From: an uncultured Rubripirellula sp.
GTDB taxonomy: Bacteria; Planctomycetota; Planctomycetia; Pirellulales; Pirellulaceae
Direction of reading: 5' to 3'
Assembly: GCA_938075415.1 (NCBI GenBank)
Contig: CALJHC010000044.1
Coordinates: forward strand, 1 to 53,165
DNA length: 53,165 bases
The notes beneath the pieces are model-generated. The model was not told the DNA's origin and made no database searches. It was given only the letters and a program-made list of their open reading frames with translations. Shown here one piece after another: positions 39,694-48,572 of the stretch. How positions within the stretch are numbered: the first letter of the stretch is position 1; each line of letters starts with the position of its first letter. The translations under genes were made by a program, and so were the position numbers.

Positions 39694-42129
39694 TCAGGCA
39701 TGGTTGGGCTCCTCGCGAAGGAGGGGATAATTCTTCAGCGGGTTATCCTCGCGGGCAGTGAGTTGGTTGATTGCCGCATCAAATGTTTCATCACGAATCG
39801 GCTTGGCAATATCGGTAAACTGATAGCTTTTCAGGTTGTGCGTAAATTTTTCGGCGTGTTTTGATTTGCCCGTGCATATAAAGAGGCACTGCTCTGGCTT
39901 TGTTTGGTTTTGTTCGAAGCGATTACGGTCGAACAGGTTTCCAATTCGCATGCTTTGGTCAAAGATCACCAATTGGAAGGAATGATCTGACAAGAGGCTT
40001 TCAGCTTCTTTGGGCATGATTGCTTCATGCACGGTAAAGTCGTAGCGTTTCAAGCATTCGCGTATGCGTTTGCGAACCGTAATCGAGTCTGAGTAAAGAA
40101 GTACCCGGGCGGGGTCGCTGCGCGTTGAGTAATTATTCTGGACACTGGTTTCTGACCGGGTTTGGTCATCATCCAAGTCATTGGTGTTCTGAGACAAAGC
40201 CGTGCGGTGTGTTTCGATAAGGTCGCGGGGGCTAACAAGCAGAACCGTTTCACCTTGACCCGAGAGTGTGACGCCATTGATGTAGGGGTGACGTTTGAGC
40301 ATCTCCGGCATGGGACGAACAACTAATTCCTCCGGACCAATAATTTCTTCAACAGCTAATGTTAGATGGGCGTTGATACTGCCTGTTTCGGGGGTGTCTG
40401 TACCGTATAAATCTAGAAAGACGTGCTGATTTGCGTTTCGACACTGAGGATCGATAATTTCGCCGAGAACGAGTGTCTGGCATGGCTCTGACGGGCTTCC
40501 GGTACTTCGAATGGAGTTCATCGGGACCCCAAACAGCTGACCCGCTGTCCGAACGACAAGGACGTGTTGGATTATGGATGGCAATGGTACATGAAGCCGA
40601 ATGGTGGTCCCGATGGTCGGTGTTGAGTCAATGTCGACCCAGCCTCTCATCCGATCGATATTCGAGGCAACAACATCCATGCCGATCCCTCGCCCAGCCA
40701 CTTCATTGACGTTGCGGCGCGTGGTGAAGCCTGGCTTCAGGATGAGTCGGCTAAGCTGCTCTGATGTTATCGTTCGATCGGATTGAATCATTCCCAGTGC
40801 GATGGCCTTTGCCTTGATCGAATCGAGGTCAAGCCCTTGCCCATCATCGCGAATCACAAACTCAAGTGCTTCGGGAGTCTTTGAAACCTGAATCGTCACC
40901 GCCCCGACATTGGACTTACCATTTTTGAGTCGATATTCCGGTCCCTCGATTCCGTGGCAGACAGCATTTCGAACGATGTGCAGAAGCGAATCTTGTAGTT
41001 TGTGTTGCAGGTCGGTTTCTAATCTCTCGTCTTCGCCCTCGAAGGTGAAGTTAACGACTTTTCCCTCTCGCGCTGCGGTGTCGTGTGCCGCGCGGTGCAA
41101 GTGCCGCGCAAGGTCGCGAAGCGGGCCGCGACGAAGGCTGGTGAGCTCGCTGCGGAAATTACGCAGGAAGCTGGATACGGCGACGTTCCCATCAATCAGT
41201 GGACGCGTACTTTGCTGAATTTCATTGGCAAGCTCGGTCAGATCACTGGCGATTTCTGAAGTCAAGGCGGCTTGATGAGTGTTTTGACTGTCCTGAAGTG
41301 ACAGCGACACCTCGCGGATTTTTGCGGCGGTGCCAGATAGCTCTTGTTGAACGGATTGCAGTGGTTCAAGTTCCGTTTCTCGTCGATTGCGGAGCATGAC
41401 GAGTTGCGCCAACATGTCCATCAGGCGGTTGAGTTGGTTTACGCGAATACGAACAAATCCTTCTTGATCTGTTTTCGCGGTAGTCCCGCCGCTGGCCGTT
41501 TGCGAGTTGTTGAGATCGGGTTCTTGATGCTGAGGAACAGTTGGAGGCGAGTTCGGCGTTGCCGCAAACTTTCGTATTTGGTCAACCGTCTCAAATAATG
41601 CGGAGAACTCTTGTTTTCCCGGGCTGGCACCCGGAGAGCTGAATGATTCCTCGAGTTGATGCAGCAGGCTAGAGAGTTCGTCCAAGCCGACGCTCGCTGA
41701 GGCACCTTTCAGGTTATGCAATTCCCGGCAGATCCCTCTCGTCTGGACGCTGGTTACATCATTTGACTTTGAGTTGAGTAAAAAGTGTTCTAGGGTATTC
41801 GCGCACTCGCTCGCGTCCTCGACGAAAGCTTCCCTGAGTTCAGCGTCAAACGCTTCGAGTGTGTTGAGTATTTTTTTCCATGATGGTTCAACCTGATCCC
41901 GTGGTGTTGAATCTTTCGATGATAAGAAGGATTCTTTGCTGGGAGGGATCGGCGGACTTCCGCCAGATTTTGGCGGAGCCATCGTTGTGTCGTCAGATTC
42001 GACGCTTGGGTCAGCCCGTTTGGCATTTGATTGAACAGGTTGAGCGAGAACGCTTTGTTTTTTCTTTGCGGCTCTTTTTATCGCGGTGAAATTGCCGGCA
42101 ATTTTCCTTCCATCTTTTTTGGGTCTCAT
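39694..42129 (-). CDS. cheA: CheA-type hybrid histidine kinase with C-terminal receiver
   Basis: An 811-residue cytoplasmic kinase. The N-terminus is basic and disordered (~1-85). The HPt domain has phosphorylatable His138 (CRELHNLKGASASVG). I see no P2 domain. The dimerisation/P3 region is ~225-345, and the CheA ATPase has its N-box at LLHIVRNAVCHGIE (Asn388) with DDGQGLD and GRGIGMD as G-boxes. A CheW-like P5 domain covers ~515-640. A C-terminal receiver (~675-790) has phospho-acceptor Asp724, Thr753 and Lys776, but only one of the two acidic pocket residues (YSDS instead of DD; Ser680-Asp681). Its ATG overlaps the MCP stop by one base. It phosphorylates its own receiver and/or the operon's CheY-like protein. 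Confidence 0.92.
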   Translation of the reverse strand: MRPKKDGRKIAGNFTAIKRAAKKKQSVLAQPVQSNAKRADPSVESDDTTMAPPKSGGSPPIPPSKESFLSSKDSTPRDQVEPSWKKILNTLEAFDAELREAFVEDASECANTLEHFLLNSKSNDVTSVQTRGICRELHNLKGASASVGLDELSSLLHQLEESFSSPGASPGKQEFSALFETVDQIRKFAATPNSPPTVPQHQEPDLNNSQTASGGTTAKTDQEGFVRIRVNQLNRLMDMLAQLVMLRNRRETELEPLQSVQQELSGTAAKIREVSLSLQDSQNTHQAALTSEIASDLTELANEIQQSTRPLIDGNVAVSSFLRNFRSELTSLRRGPLRDLARHLHRAAHDTAAREGKVVNFTFEGEDERLETDLQHKLQDSLLHIVRNAVCHGIEGPEYRLKNGKSNVGAVTIQVSKTPEALEFVIRDDGQGLDLDSIKAKAIALGMIQSDRTITSEQLSRLILKPGFTTRRNVNEVAGRGIGMDVVASNIDRMRGWVDIDSTPTIGTTIRLHVPLPSIIQHVLVVRTAGQLFGVPMNSIRSTGSPSEPCQTLVLGEIIDPQCRNANQHVFLDLYGTDTPETGSINAHLTLAVEEIIGPEELVVRPMPEMLKRHPYINGVTLSGQGETVLLVSPRDLIETHRTALSQNTNDLDDDQTRSETSVQNNYSTRSDPARVLLYSDSITVRKRIRECLKRYDFTVHEAIMPKEAESLLSDHSFQLVIFDQSMRIGNLFDRNRFEQNQTKPEQCLFICTGKSKHAEKFTHNLKSYQFTDIAKPIRDETFDAAINQLTAREDNPLKNYPLLREEPNHA

Positions 42130-43556
42130 TAAACAGAACTCCCCGTGGCTGATGGGAATGCTTCCGCAGCGTTGAATGAGGGAGTTTTGATTGGGCTCGC
42201 AGAGCTTTGCGTCACTTCGCTTCGAATCGGGTCGGCTTCACTCACACACCGACGTAGTCGATCAACCGTAAGAATCAATTGGTCATCGAACTGGCTGATG
42301 GACCGGGTGGACCAGTTGGCGTTTTGCAGGTGCTGTCGATTTGCTCTGGCTTGATTGGAGATGGATTCTACGGCCAATAATATTTCGCTTGTGAGTGAGA
42401 TTTGATTCGCGGTCAACTCCCTGACCTGCTCCAGATTCTTTTTCGGACTGCGGCCAGATTGGGCCACGGAGCTGAGCAGCTTGTTTGCGGACGCCACCCG
42501 CTCTCGCTCCAACCTGAGGTTTTCACGTTCAAGATTGATCTGCTCAATCGAGTCACGAACAATCGATTCAATGGAATCAAGAAGATTGGAGATTTCACGC
42601 GAGGCGGTACCGGCATGGTCAGCAAGTTTTCTGACTTCGTCAGCTACGATTGCGAACCCTCGGCCATGATCACCCGCACGTATCGACTCAATGGATGCAT
42701 TCATTGCAAGCAGGTTAGTCTGTGCAGCAATATCGCTGATCGTGCCAACGATGATGGCGGCTTGCTTGGTTGGGTCGCTCAGGTCTGACAGTTTTCGCTC
42801 TGAAGATTGTGATTCAGATTCAATTCGATCGAGGCTATTGGTGATTTCATCTAATTGCAGGGTTAGATTTTCTAGCGTTTCTGTTGAATGATCACTCTCA
42901 GTAATGACAGCGTCTGTTTTCAGATTGATTGAGTCGATCGCAACCGACAGTTGTTCAAGGTAGGTACTTGCCTTGACGATCGCACATCCTTGGGTCTCGG
43001 TGTTTTCCGCAATGCTTCCCGAGAGCGATTCGAGCTGTTCTGCGGCCTCATCGATTCGCTTAAACTGCTTTGAGATGGTGTCGCCGATACCGCCTAATTG
43101 TTGCAACAGGTTTCGGTTTTGTTTCGCGTTTTCGCTGTCCGGGCTTTCAAGTAACTGCTGGACCTCTGCCAGTTCATTGGATCGTTTGCGATTCTCCTCA
43201 GCGAGGTTCTCCCAACGCTCTGAACTGGCGATAATGGAGTTTGCGGCATTCTGGAATTCGGTGATTCCGAACGAATCCACCGACGCACCATTAGGATCAA
43301 TGATTGAATCCTCGAGTAATTGGACGCCGCGCCGGATTCGGATTGAGCTGTGCCTGGCCGAAAAAACGATTGCAAAAAAACCTGCGGTGCCTGAGAGAAT
43401 TAGGCCCGACATCGGCATCACTGCTTTTTCGATGACCGAAGCAGCTAGGATGGCTGCGACGACAAAGGAGTTTGTCAGAATGAAGTAGGTTGTGAGTTTC
43501 AACGTTGCAACCTTTGCATTTAAATGAGTCTGTTTATTTTCGCTTACCTGATCCAA
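42129..43556 (-). CDS. Chemoreceptor-like MCP without periplasmic sensor domain
   Basis: A 475-residue methyl-accepting-chemotaxis-type protein. Two adjacent membrane helices (~21-43 and 47-67) leave almost no periplasmic loop, so there is no external ligand domain and no clear HAMP. A long coiled coil leads to the conserved hairpin tip that binds CheA and CheW (ISDIAAQTNLLAMNASIESI, GDHGRGFAIVADEVRKLA, about 273-312). The tip matches the canonical sequence well. It ends in a ~35-residue Ser/Pro-rich tail. The start is TTG 43556, overlapping the cheW stop; a TTG at 43502 with AAAGG upstream is an alternative. It probably senses membrane or cytoplasmic state, or works as a scaffold. Confidence 0.9.
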   Translation of the reverse strand: MDQVSENKQTHLNAKVATLKLTTYFILTNSFVVAAILAASVIEKAVMPMSGLILSGTAGFFAIVFSARHSSIRIRRGVQLLEDSIIDPNGASVDSFGITEFQNAANSIIASSERWENLAEENRKRSNELAEVQQLLESPDSENAKQNRNLLQQLGGIGDTISKQFKRIDEAAEQLESLSGSIAENTETQGCAIVKASTYLEQLSVAIDSINLKTDAVITESDHSTETLENLTLQLDEITNSLDRIESESQSSERKLSDLSDPTKQAAIIVGTISDIAAQTNLLAMNASIESIRAGDHGRGFAIVADEVRKLADHAGTASREISNLLDSIESIVRDSIEQINLERENLRLERERVASANKLLSSVAQSGRSPKKNLEQVRELTANQISLTSEILLAVESISNQARANRQHLQNANWSTRSISQFDDQLILTVDRLRRCVSEADPIRSEVTQSSASPIKTPSFNAAEAFPSATGSSV

Positions 43557-44050
43557 GCTGCATCAAAGGCACTGGTTGCCAATTGTCTCAAGCGTTGAGG
43601 ATCAAGAACTTTGATGATTTTTTCCGCATGCATCGCGGTTCCGGTAATGGGATGAATTGCCCCGTCACTGCCCCGGGTTTCTTGCGAAATAACGGTTTCG
43701 AGTGGTTCGAGTGAAACGATCTCGTCCAAAGCAATCGCCCAACGCTGCGTTCCATCCAGGATCATGATGTGCTTGGGAGGGCCACTTCGTTTTGCGTCAG
43801 CGTGACTGGTGATTTGCTCAAGAGAAATGACGGGAGTGAATTCATGACGGCAGTGACACACCCCCAATAGGATTTTTGGGCTGTCGGGAAGACGTGTCAG
43901 ATTCGGCATCAGCGTGATCTCGATGATCTCCATCGCGGGAATCGAGTACCACGATTGGTTGCATCGAAAAATGCAATGTTTGGATTGGCTAGTCTGCGTG
44001 ACCGCGGATCTTCTTGCGTCCGTTGCGGTGTCAGTGACTTCAGTCAGCAT
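43544..44050 (-). CDS. cheW: CheW-like adaptor
   Basis: A 168-residue protein with a CheW fold (about 25-155): HCIFRCNQSWYSIPAMEIIEI, LTRLPDSPKILLGVCHCRHEFTPVISL, HIMILDGTQRWAIALDEI and the final PLETV. CheW couples receptor arrays to CheA. The usual GxxNxRG loop is here GVCHCRHE, with two cysteines and a histidine close together, an odd substitution. The ATG overlaps the preceding gene's stop in a TAATG arrangement, and its stop is overlapped by the MCP start. It lies between the linker protein and the receptor, consistent with one signalling complex. Confidence 0.85.
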   Translation of the reverse strand: MLTEVTDTATDARRSAVTQTSQSKHCIFRCNQSWYSIPAMEIIEITLMPNLTRLPDSPKILLGVCHCRHEFTPVISLEQITSHADAKRSGPPKHIMILDGTQRWAIALDEIVSLEPLETVISQETRGSDGAIHPITGTAMHAEKIIKVLDPQRLRQLATSAFDAAWIR

Positions 44051-44598
44051 TAGGAATGGTTGGTTTGGGAATTGGATAAGTGATCAGTCATCTGTTGAGT
44101 TAATTTTGATTTCAACGCTGTCATCACGTGGTCGATTTCAGACTCAGTGGTTTTGGAGCCTGGTTGGGAGCGGTTTTGGTCGACAGGGTTGGGTCCTTGT
44201 GTTTCACCACGTACTGTTTGAGAAACCGTAACGCCTCTCAGTATTGGCTGAATTGCTTCCTTATTAGCTTTGCTTTCCGATATTTGGGGGAATGCAGTCG
44301 TTGGTTTGGCGGTGGTGCTGGAGGCTTTCTTTGTCTTGTGGATTCTTTTTATTTCTGCGTTCTCAAAATCGGATTTTATTACCGAGAGTTGGTGACGGAT
44401 TTCGTCACAGAAGTGGGTGAGCTTGTTATTTAATTGGCTAAGGTCCGAATCGATTAGCCTTTTATTCTTTGCGACTTCGCCCGGTTGGACGCCAACTTCC
44501 ACCGATGTCGGCGGTTTCTCTGCTTGGATGCGAGACGATGATGTCTTCGCGTCTGTCTGTGGTGTGCTCGCATCATCACCGTGGGACTGAACTAGCAT
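44050..44598 (-). CDS. Disordered linker protein of the Che-like operon
   Basis: A 182-residue protein with no recognised domain. It is rich in Ser, Thr, Gln, Lys and Glu, with one helical segment (LIDSDLSQLNNKLTHFCDEI, about 48-85) and a short C-terminal helix (IDHVMTALKSKLTQQM). It starts inside the CheY-like gene (seven-base overlap) and ends on the CheW start, so it is translationally locked into the operon. It may be an array-associated connector, or a separate P2-like docking protein for the CheA that lacks P2; the second idea is speculation. Confidence 0.65.
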   Translation of the reverse strand: MLVQSHGDDASTPQTDAKTSSSRIQAEKPPTSVEVGVQPGEVAKNKRLIDSDLSQLNNKLTHFCDEIRHQLSVIKSDFENAEIKRIHKTKKASSTTAKPTTAFPQISESKANKEAIQPILRGVTVSQTVRGETQGPNPVDQNRSQPGSKTTESEIDHVMTALKSKLTQQMTDHLSNSQTNHS

Positions 44599-44981
44599 GC
44601 CGGTTCCCTGTTTGATGATGGAATTAGTTCATGGACCTTTTTCATGAGAGCCTCTTCTGAAACAGGTTTTGATAAGACGGAATCGCTCCGAATACCGATG
44701 TCATCAAGATGCTGGGTGCTTTCTGAGGTGAGGAAGATGACCGGTGTATGCGTGTTGAATGTGTCTGATTGGCGTATTTGAGTTTCGGCGGAATGGCCGT
44801 CGCACTGAGGCATTTGCAAGTCCATCAGGATTAATGCAAATTCTTCATGCGAAGCGGCGGCCAACGCTTCGTTGCCGTTCTCGGCAAGTGTGACGTCAAA
44901 ACCTGCTGCTTTGAGATAACGGCTCACGACGACCCGAATGGTTCGGCAGTCGTCTGCGAGTAAAATTTTGGATTGATGCAT
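44592..44981 (-). CDS. CheY-like single-domain response regulator, first gene of the operon
   Basis: A 129-residue receiver without output domain. All phosphorylation residues are present: acidic pair Asp10-Asp11 (LLADDCRTI), phospho-acceptor Asp54 (LILMDLQMPQCDG), Thr85 (FLTSES) and Lys105 (LSKPVSEE). It is the expected target of the operon's CheA. No CheR, CheB, CheZ, FliM or other flagellar gene is nearby, so its partner is unlikely to be a flagellar switch in this context; the GTPase/GAP1/FHA proteins encoded downstream are candidates. No convincing Shine-Dalgarno precedes ATG 44981. The promoter of the operon should lie in the 44982-45794 gap. Confidence 0.9.
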   Translation of the reverse strand: MHQSKILLADDCRTIRVVVSRYLKAAGFDVTLAENGNEALAAASHEEFALILMDLQMPQCDGHSAETQIRQSDTFNTHTPVIFLTSESTQHLDDIGIRSDSVLSKPVSEEALMKKVHELIPSSNREPAC

Positions 44982-45794
44982 GACAGAGGATTTCAGGCAA
45001 AGGCTGTGTTGAGCTTTGTTGCAGATGACTGAGCAGTTTCAGGCATCATTTTGTTGAGGAGTTACCAGTGATTGGGTTTGTGGGTTGGGAGCGCTGGCGT
45101 GTTTGTAGGATCCCGCTAATAGTGGTTTCGTGAGACTCTTCGAGTGACGCGAGCGACCGGAAAGTTGAGCCGTTGACATTCAGAGGCCGGGGAGATGCCG
45201 CGATGGCCGGAAACATCCAAATGAAACGTGGGTCACACCCGTCGGTAGTCAAGCCGTAGGTTTACGAATGAGGTAAGAAATCATGGTTTCGCGGGATTGT
45301 CTAATTGGAAGGGACTCTTCAGCTTGATTGGATTGCCGTGGCGGCCGATGCAAACAGAAAAATCGTTGCATGTCGCAAAACTGATTCTGAAGCGATGAGC
45401 ATTGACTTCACCCAAAGGGTTGGTCGGTGCGTGAGGTTGTGGCCAAAGTTCTTCACTTGCGTTCGTGCTGAGTCGAATCCAGTCGGGGTACCGTGGGCAT
45501 TGCTTTACGCCTCAGACAGCCTTTTCTGTGTCATTTCAGGGATCGAGCGAAGTTTCAATCCGGGAAAAGCTTGGCGCTGATGAGGTGGCCGCTCAGATCT
45601 CTGTATTGAGTATCAGGCGATTCGTTGCGATTGACGGCATGTCGCGATGAAAGCGGTGAATCATTACCATGTACGGAAATTTCGTACCCAGAGATCCACT
45701 CGGCGATTGTTTCGCCTCTCAATACTTTCGATTCGATGCTCCCAAACCAAAGCATCTGTCGATTCAGCGTTCTTGTTTTTATGGCAACGTTTTA
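44982..45794. other. Divergent intergenic region between the signalling operon and the aminotransferase
   Basis: The 813-base gap should contain the promoter of the ten-gene operon (minus) and that of the aminotransferase (plus). I could not assign boxes. Frames at 45305-45580 and 45046-45252 have no family features and look non-coding. Confidence 0.4.
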
Positions 45795-47003
45795 ATGTCG
45801 CAGCAGTGCACAAGTTACAAGCATTATTGGCAACTGAATCCAAATTACATCTTTCTGAATCATGGATGCTTTGGCGCGGTGCCCAAGGTTGTGGCCGAGC
45901 ATCAATCGGTTTTGCGAACCGCCTTGGAAAAGGATCCGATCCGCTATTTGACACCCGAAAGGGAGTTGGAATCAAAACTTGATGCGGTAAGAAACACCTT
46001 GGCAGGAAGAGTAGGCGCGCAACCGAATAATCTAGTTTTTGTGCGCAATGCGACTGATGGCGTAAACGCCGTTTTACGTTCGTTCCCATTCAAAGAGGGG
46101 GATGAAGTTGTCATCACCAATCACGGGTACAACGCATGTAACAATGCAGTGCGTTATGCGGCGGAGAGATTCGGCGCCAGAGTCCGTTTGGCCACGATCC
46201 CGTTTCCGATCAGCGATCCATCGCAGGTGATTGAATCGGTAGAAGCAAACATGAGCAACCGTACCAGGTTGATCTTAGTGGACCATGCCTCCAGTCCCAC
46301 CGGTTTGCTGTTCCCCATTCAACAATTGATCGAATTAGCACATCAAAACGGATCAAGAATCATGATCGATGGCGCGCATGCAGCGGGTATGCAGCATCTG
46401 GAAATCGAGAAATGGGGACCCGATTACTACACTGCAAATCACCACAAATGGTGGTGCGCACCAAAAGTATCAGGGTTTCTCTATGTCCGTCCTGAGTTAC
46501 AGCCAGAGGTGCAGCCAACGTCCATCAGTCATCCTTACAACACGCCCCGCCCCGGGCGATCAGCCTTCTTGGCGTCGTTCGACTGGACAGGGACCTATGA
46601 CCCGACACCAATCCTTTCGCTGCCGGCAGCTTTTGAATTCTTTGATTCATTGCGCGACGGCGGTATTAACGCCTCGATGCAAGAGAATCACCGTTTGGCC
46701 CTGCTCGCCCAGGACATGCTATGTTCCGAGCTTCACGTTGATATCCCTGCACCTTCGTCCATGATTGGCAGCATGGTTACTTTGCCTTTCGATTCACTTG
46801 AAAACCAAGCTGCGGAATTTGTCAGGGCCAAGCTATTTGAGGACTATCAGATTGAGGTTCCGTTGTACGCAGGTTTGAAAAATGAACGGGGTGATTTTGT
46901 ATCACCACCATTGATCAGAATTTCATTGCAGGCCTACAACGATCCGGATGAAATCCGATCGTTGGCCGATGCATTGAAGCAACTCGGTGTCTCCAACCGC
47001 TGA
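45795..47003 (+). CDS. Class V aminotransferase (isopenicillin-N-epimerase-like)
   Basis: A 402-residue PLP enzyme of fold type I. ATG 45795 is chosen because the homologous sequence starts here (NPNYIFLNHGCFGAVP); the frame upstream to 45669 is unlike the family. Family features are FVRNATDGVNAVLRS, TNHGYNACNNAV, DHASSPTGLLFP, IDGAHAAGMQHL (the PLP-contacting Asp) and the Schiff-base lysine in ANHHKWW. Relatives include isopenicillin N epimerase, cysteine desulfurases and kynureninase-like enzymes. By overall pattern it is of the IPN-epimerase-like group, whose substrate in such bacteria is unknown. It is monocistronic. Confidence 0.85.
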   Translation: MSQQCTSYKHYWQLNPNYIFLNHGCFGAVPKVVAEHQSVLRTALEKDPIRYLTPERELESKLDAVRNTLAGRVGAQPNNLVFVRNATDGVNAVLRSFPFKEGDEVVITNHGYNACNNAVRYAAERFGARVRLATIPFPISDPSQVIESVEANMSNRTRLILVDHASSPTGLLFPIQQLIELAHQNGSRIMIDGAHAAGMQHLEIEKWGPDYYTANHHKWWCAPKVSGFLYVRPELQPEVQPTSISHPYNTPRPGRSAFLASFDWTGTYDPTPILSLPAAFEFFDSLRDGGINASMQENHRLALLAQDMLCSELHVDIPAPSSMIGSMVTLPFDSLENQAAEFVRAKLFEDYQIEVPLYAGLKNERGDFVSPPLIRISLQAYNDPDEIRSLADALKQLGVSNR

Positions 47004-47186
47004 GATATGAGTTGATTTTTGCCCCAGTCGCTCCAGCGATTTCTCAGGACGATTTGCGATGGAGTGAAAATGTCGTTTTAACTGAGATGGATATCGAAAA
47101 GATTGTCTGCTATTGGCTGGACTCGCTATCGCTGAATGGATCTGTAACAAGCAGTGTTGTTTTGTCAGTTTCTAATGGTTACAGGA

Positions 47187-48572
47187 TCACGCGGCGTTTC
47201 GACGTTCTTCTGATGAGTTGAGTTTGTTGTAGAGTGTTTTAAGGCTGACCCCAAGTTCCTCTGCTGCATCAGGCTTACTTCCATCGTGTCGATCCATGGC
47301 TCGCTTGATCGCCAGCATTTCCAAGTCACGAAGGGTCATGGGGCCAGCGTCTCGGATCTCTTTTCGCAGCTGGCGATTGCCAAATCCTTTTGGGAGATCC
47401 TTCGAGTCGATGGGAAGTTCTTCACAGAGGATCGCTGCGTGCTCAATTACATTGGCAAGTTCACGAACATTTCCAGGCCATTGATGCGATTGTAATTCTT
47501 GCATCACCGAGTCGGTGAACATTTTCTCGTCCGATCCCGTTGCGCGATGACGTTTGAAGAGATGCATTGCAAGTTGTGGGATATCCTCTGGACGCTCACG
47601 AAGTGAGGGAACCAGAATTTCAAAGGTGTTAATGCGGAACATGAGGTCCTCGCGGAATTGTCCCTCCTCAACCATCTTTTCGATGTTGCGGTGTGTAGCA
47701 CAGATCACACGCACATCGACTTGGATTGTTTGATTATCGCCCAAACGGCGAATGTCTCCACTTTCGAGTACACGAAGCAGCTTTGCCTGCATGGCCAGCG
47801 GTAGTTCACCAATTTCATCGAGAAAGATGGTGCCACCATCGGCAACTTCAAAGAGTCCTGTGCGAGATTGATCCGCGCCGGTAAAAGCTCCACGACAGTG
47901 ACCGAAGAGTTCACTCTCTATCAGATTCTCGGGCAAAGCACCGCAATTGACGGACACAATCGGAGAATCTGAACGAAGTCCTTGCCGGTGAAGTGATCTT
48001 GCGACCAGCTCTTTCCCGCAACCGGTTTCTCCACGAATGAGCACTGTGCTGTCTGTGGGGGCTACTTTGCCAATCAGTGTTTTCACACGATCCATCTCTC
48101 GGCTCTCACCGATCAATTCTGAATCCCCTTCGGATCGTTGCAGGCGATACTCCAGCGCACTGACGAGTCTCTTGAAGCGTCTTCTTTCATCAACACGACC
48201 CAGTGTGGATGCGAGTTCGGAGAGACGGCATGGTTTTGTCAGGTATTCAAAGGCTTGATGACGCAACGCTTCAATTGCCGATTCTTGACTTGGCTTGCCT
48301 GTGTAAATGATCGCTTCTACCTCAGGACGGATCTCTCTTGCCTTGGCGAGAACGTCAATGCCGTTCATGCCTGGCATATCAAGATCGACAATCAGGCAGT
48401 CAAAGGTTTGTTTCTTGAGTGCTGCAACCGCAGAGATACCATCTCGACATACTTTGACCGAATGCCCCATCCTTGGTAGCTCCATTCGCATCAGCTCTTG
48501 GAGATTGGGTTCATCGTCTGCGAATAGAATTCTCATGCCCGCAGCTTTACGCGACTTTGCGTTGCTCATCAT
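47187..48572 (-). CDS. Sigma-54-dependent response regulator (NtrC family)
   Basis: A 461-residue transcription activator. The start at 48572 is preferred over 48614 because AAGGA lies about five bases upstream. Receiver: ILFADDEPN (Asp19-Asp20), phospho-acceptor Asp63 (CLIVDLDMPGMNG), Lys113. AAA+ domain: Walker A GETGCGKE (181-188), the sigma-54 contact loop GAFTGA (229-234), and GGTIFLDEIGELP. The C-terminal Fis-type helix-turn-helix is DAAEELGVSLKTLYNKL. The start lies inside the histidine-kinase gene (26-base overlap), so they form a translationally coupled pair. It should activate RpoN promoters when phosphorylated; targets are unknown. Confidence 0.92.
   Translation of the reverse strand: MMSNAKSRKAAGMRILFADDEPNLQELMRMELPRMGHSVKVCRDGISAVAALKKQTFDCLIVDLDMPGMNGIDVLAKAREIRPEVEAIIYTGKPSQESAIEALRHQAFEYLTKPCRLSELASTLGRVDERRRFKRLVSALEYRLQRSEGDSELIGESREMDRVKTLIGKVAPTDSTVLIRGETGCGKELVARSLHRQGLRSDSPIVSVNCGALPENLIESELFGHCRGAFTGADQSRTGLFEVADGGTIFLDEIGELPLAMQAKLLRVLESGDIRRLGDNQTIQVDVRVICATHRNIEKMVEEGQFREDLMFRINTFEILVPSLRERPEDIPQLAMHLFKRHRATGSDEKMFTDSVMQELQSHQWPGNVRELANVIEHAAILCEELPIDSKDLPKGFGNRQLRKEIRDAGPMTLRDLEMLAIKRAMDRHDGSKPDAAEELGVSLKTLYNKLNSSEERRNAA

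Noticed and set aside
39694..44981. Ordinary flagellar chemotaxis operon
   Set aside because: No cheR, cheB, cheZ or flagellar genes; the receptor lacks a sensor domain, and the operon continues into FHA, SUMF1-like, GTPase and GAP1-type genes.
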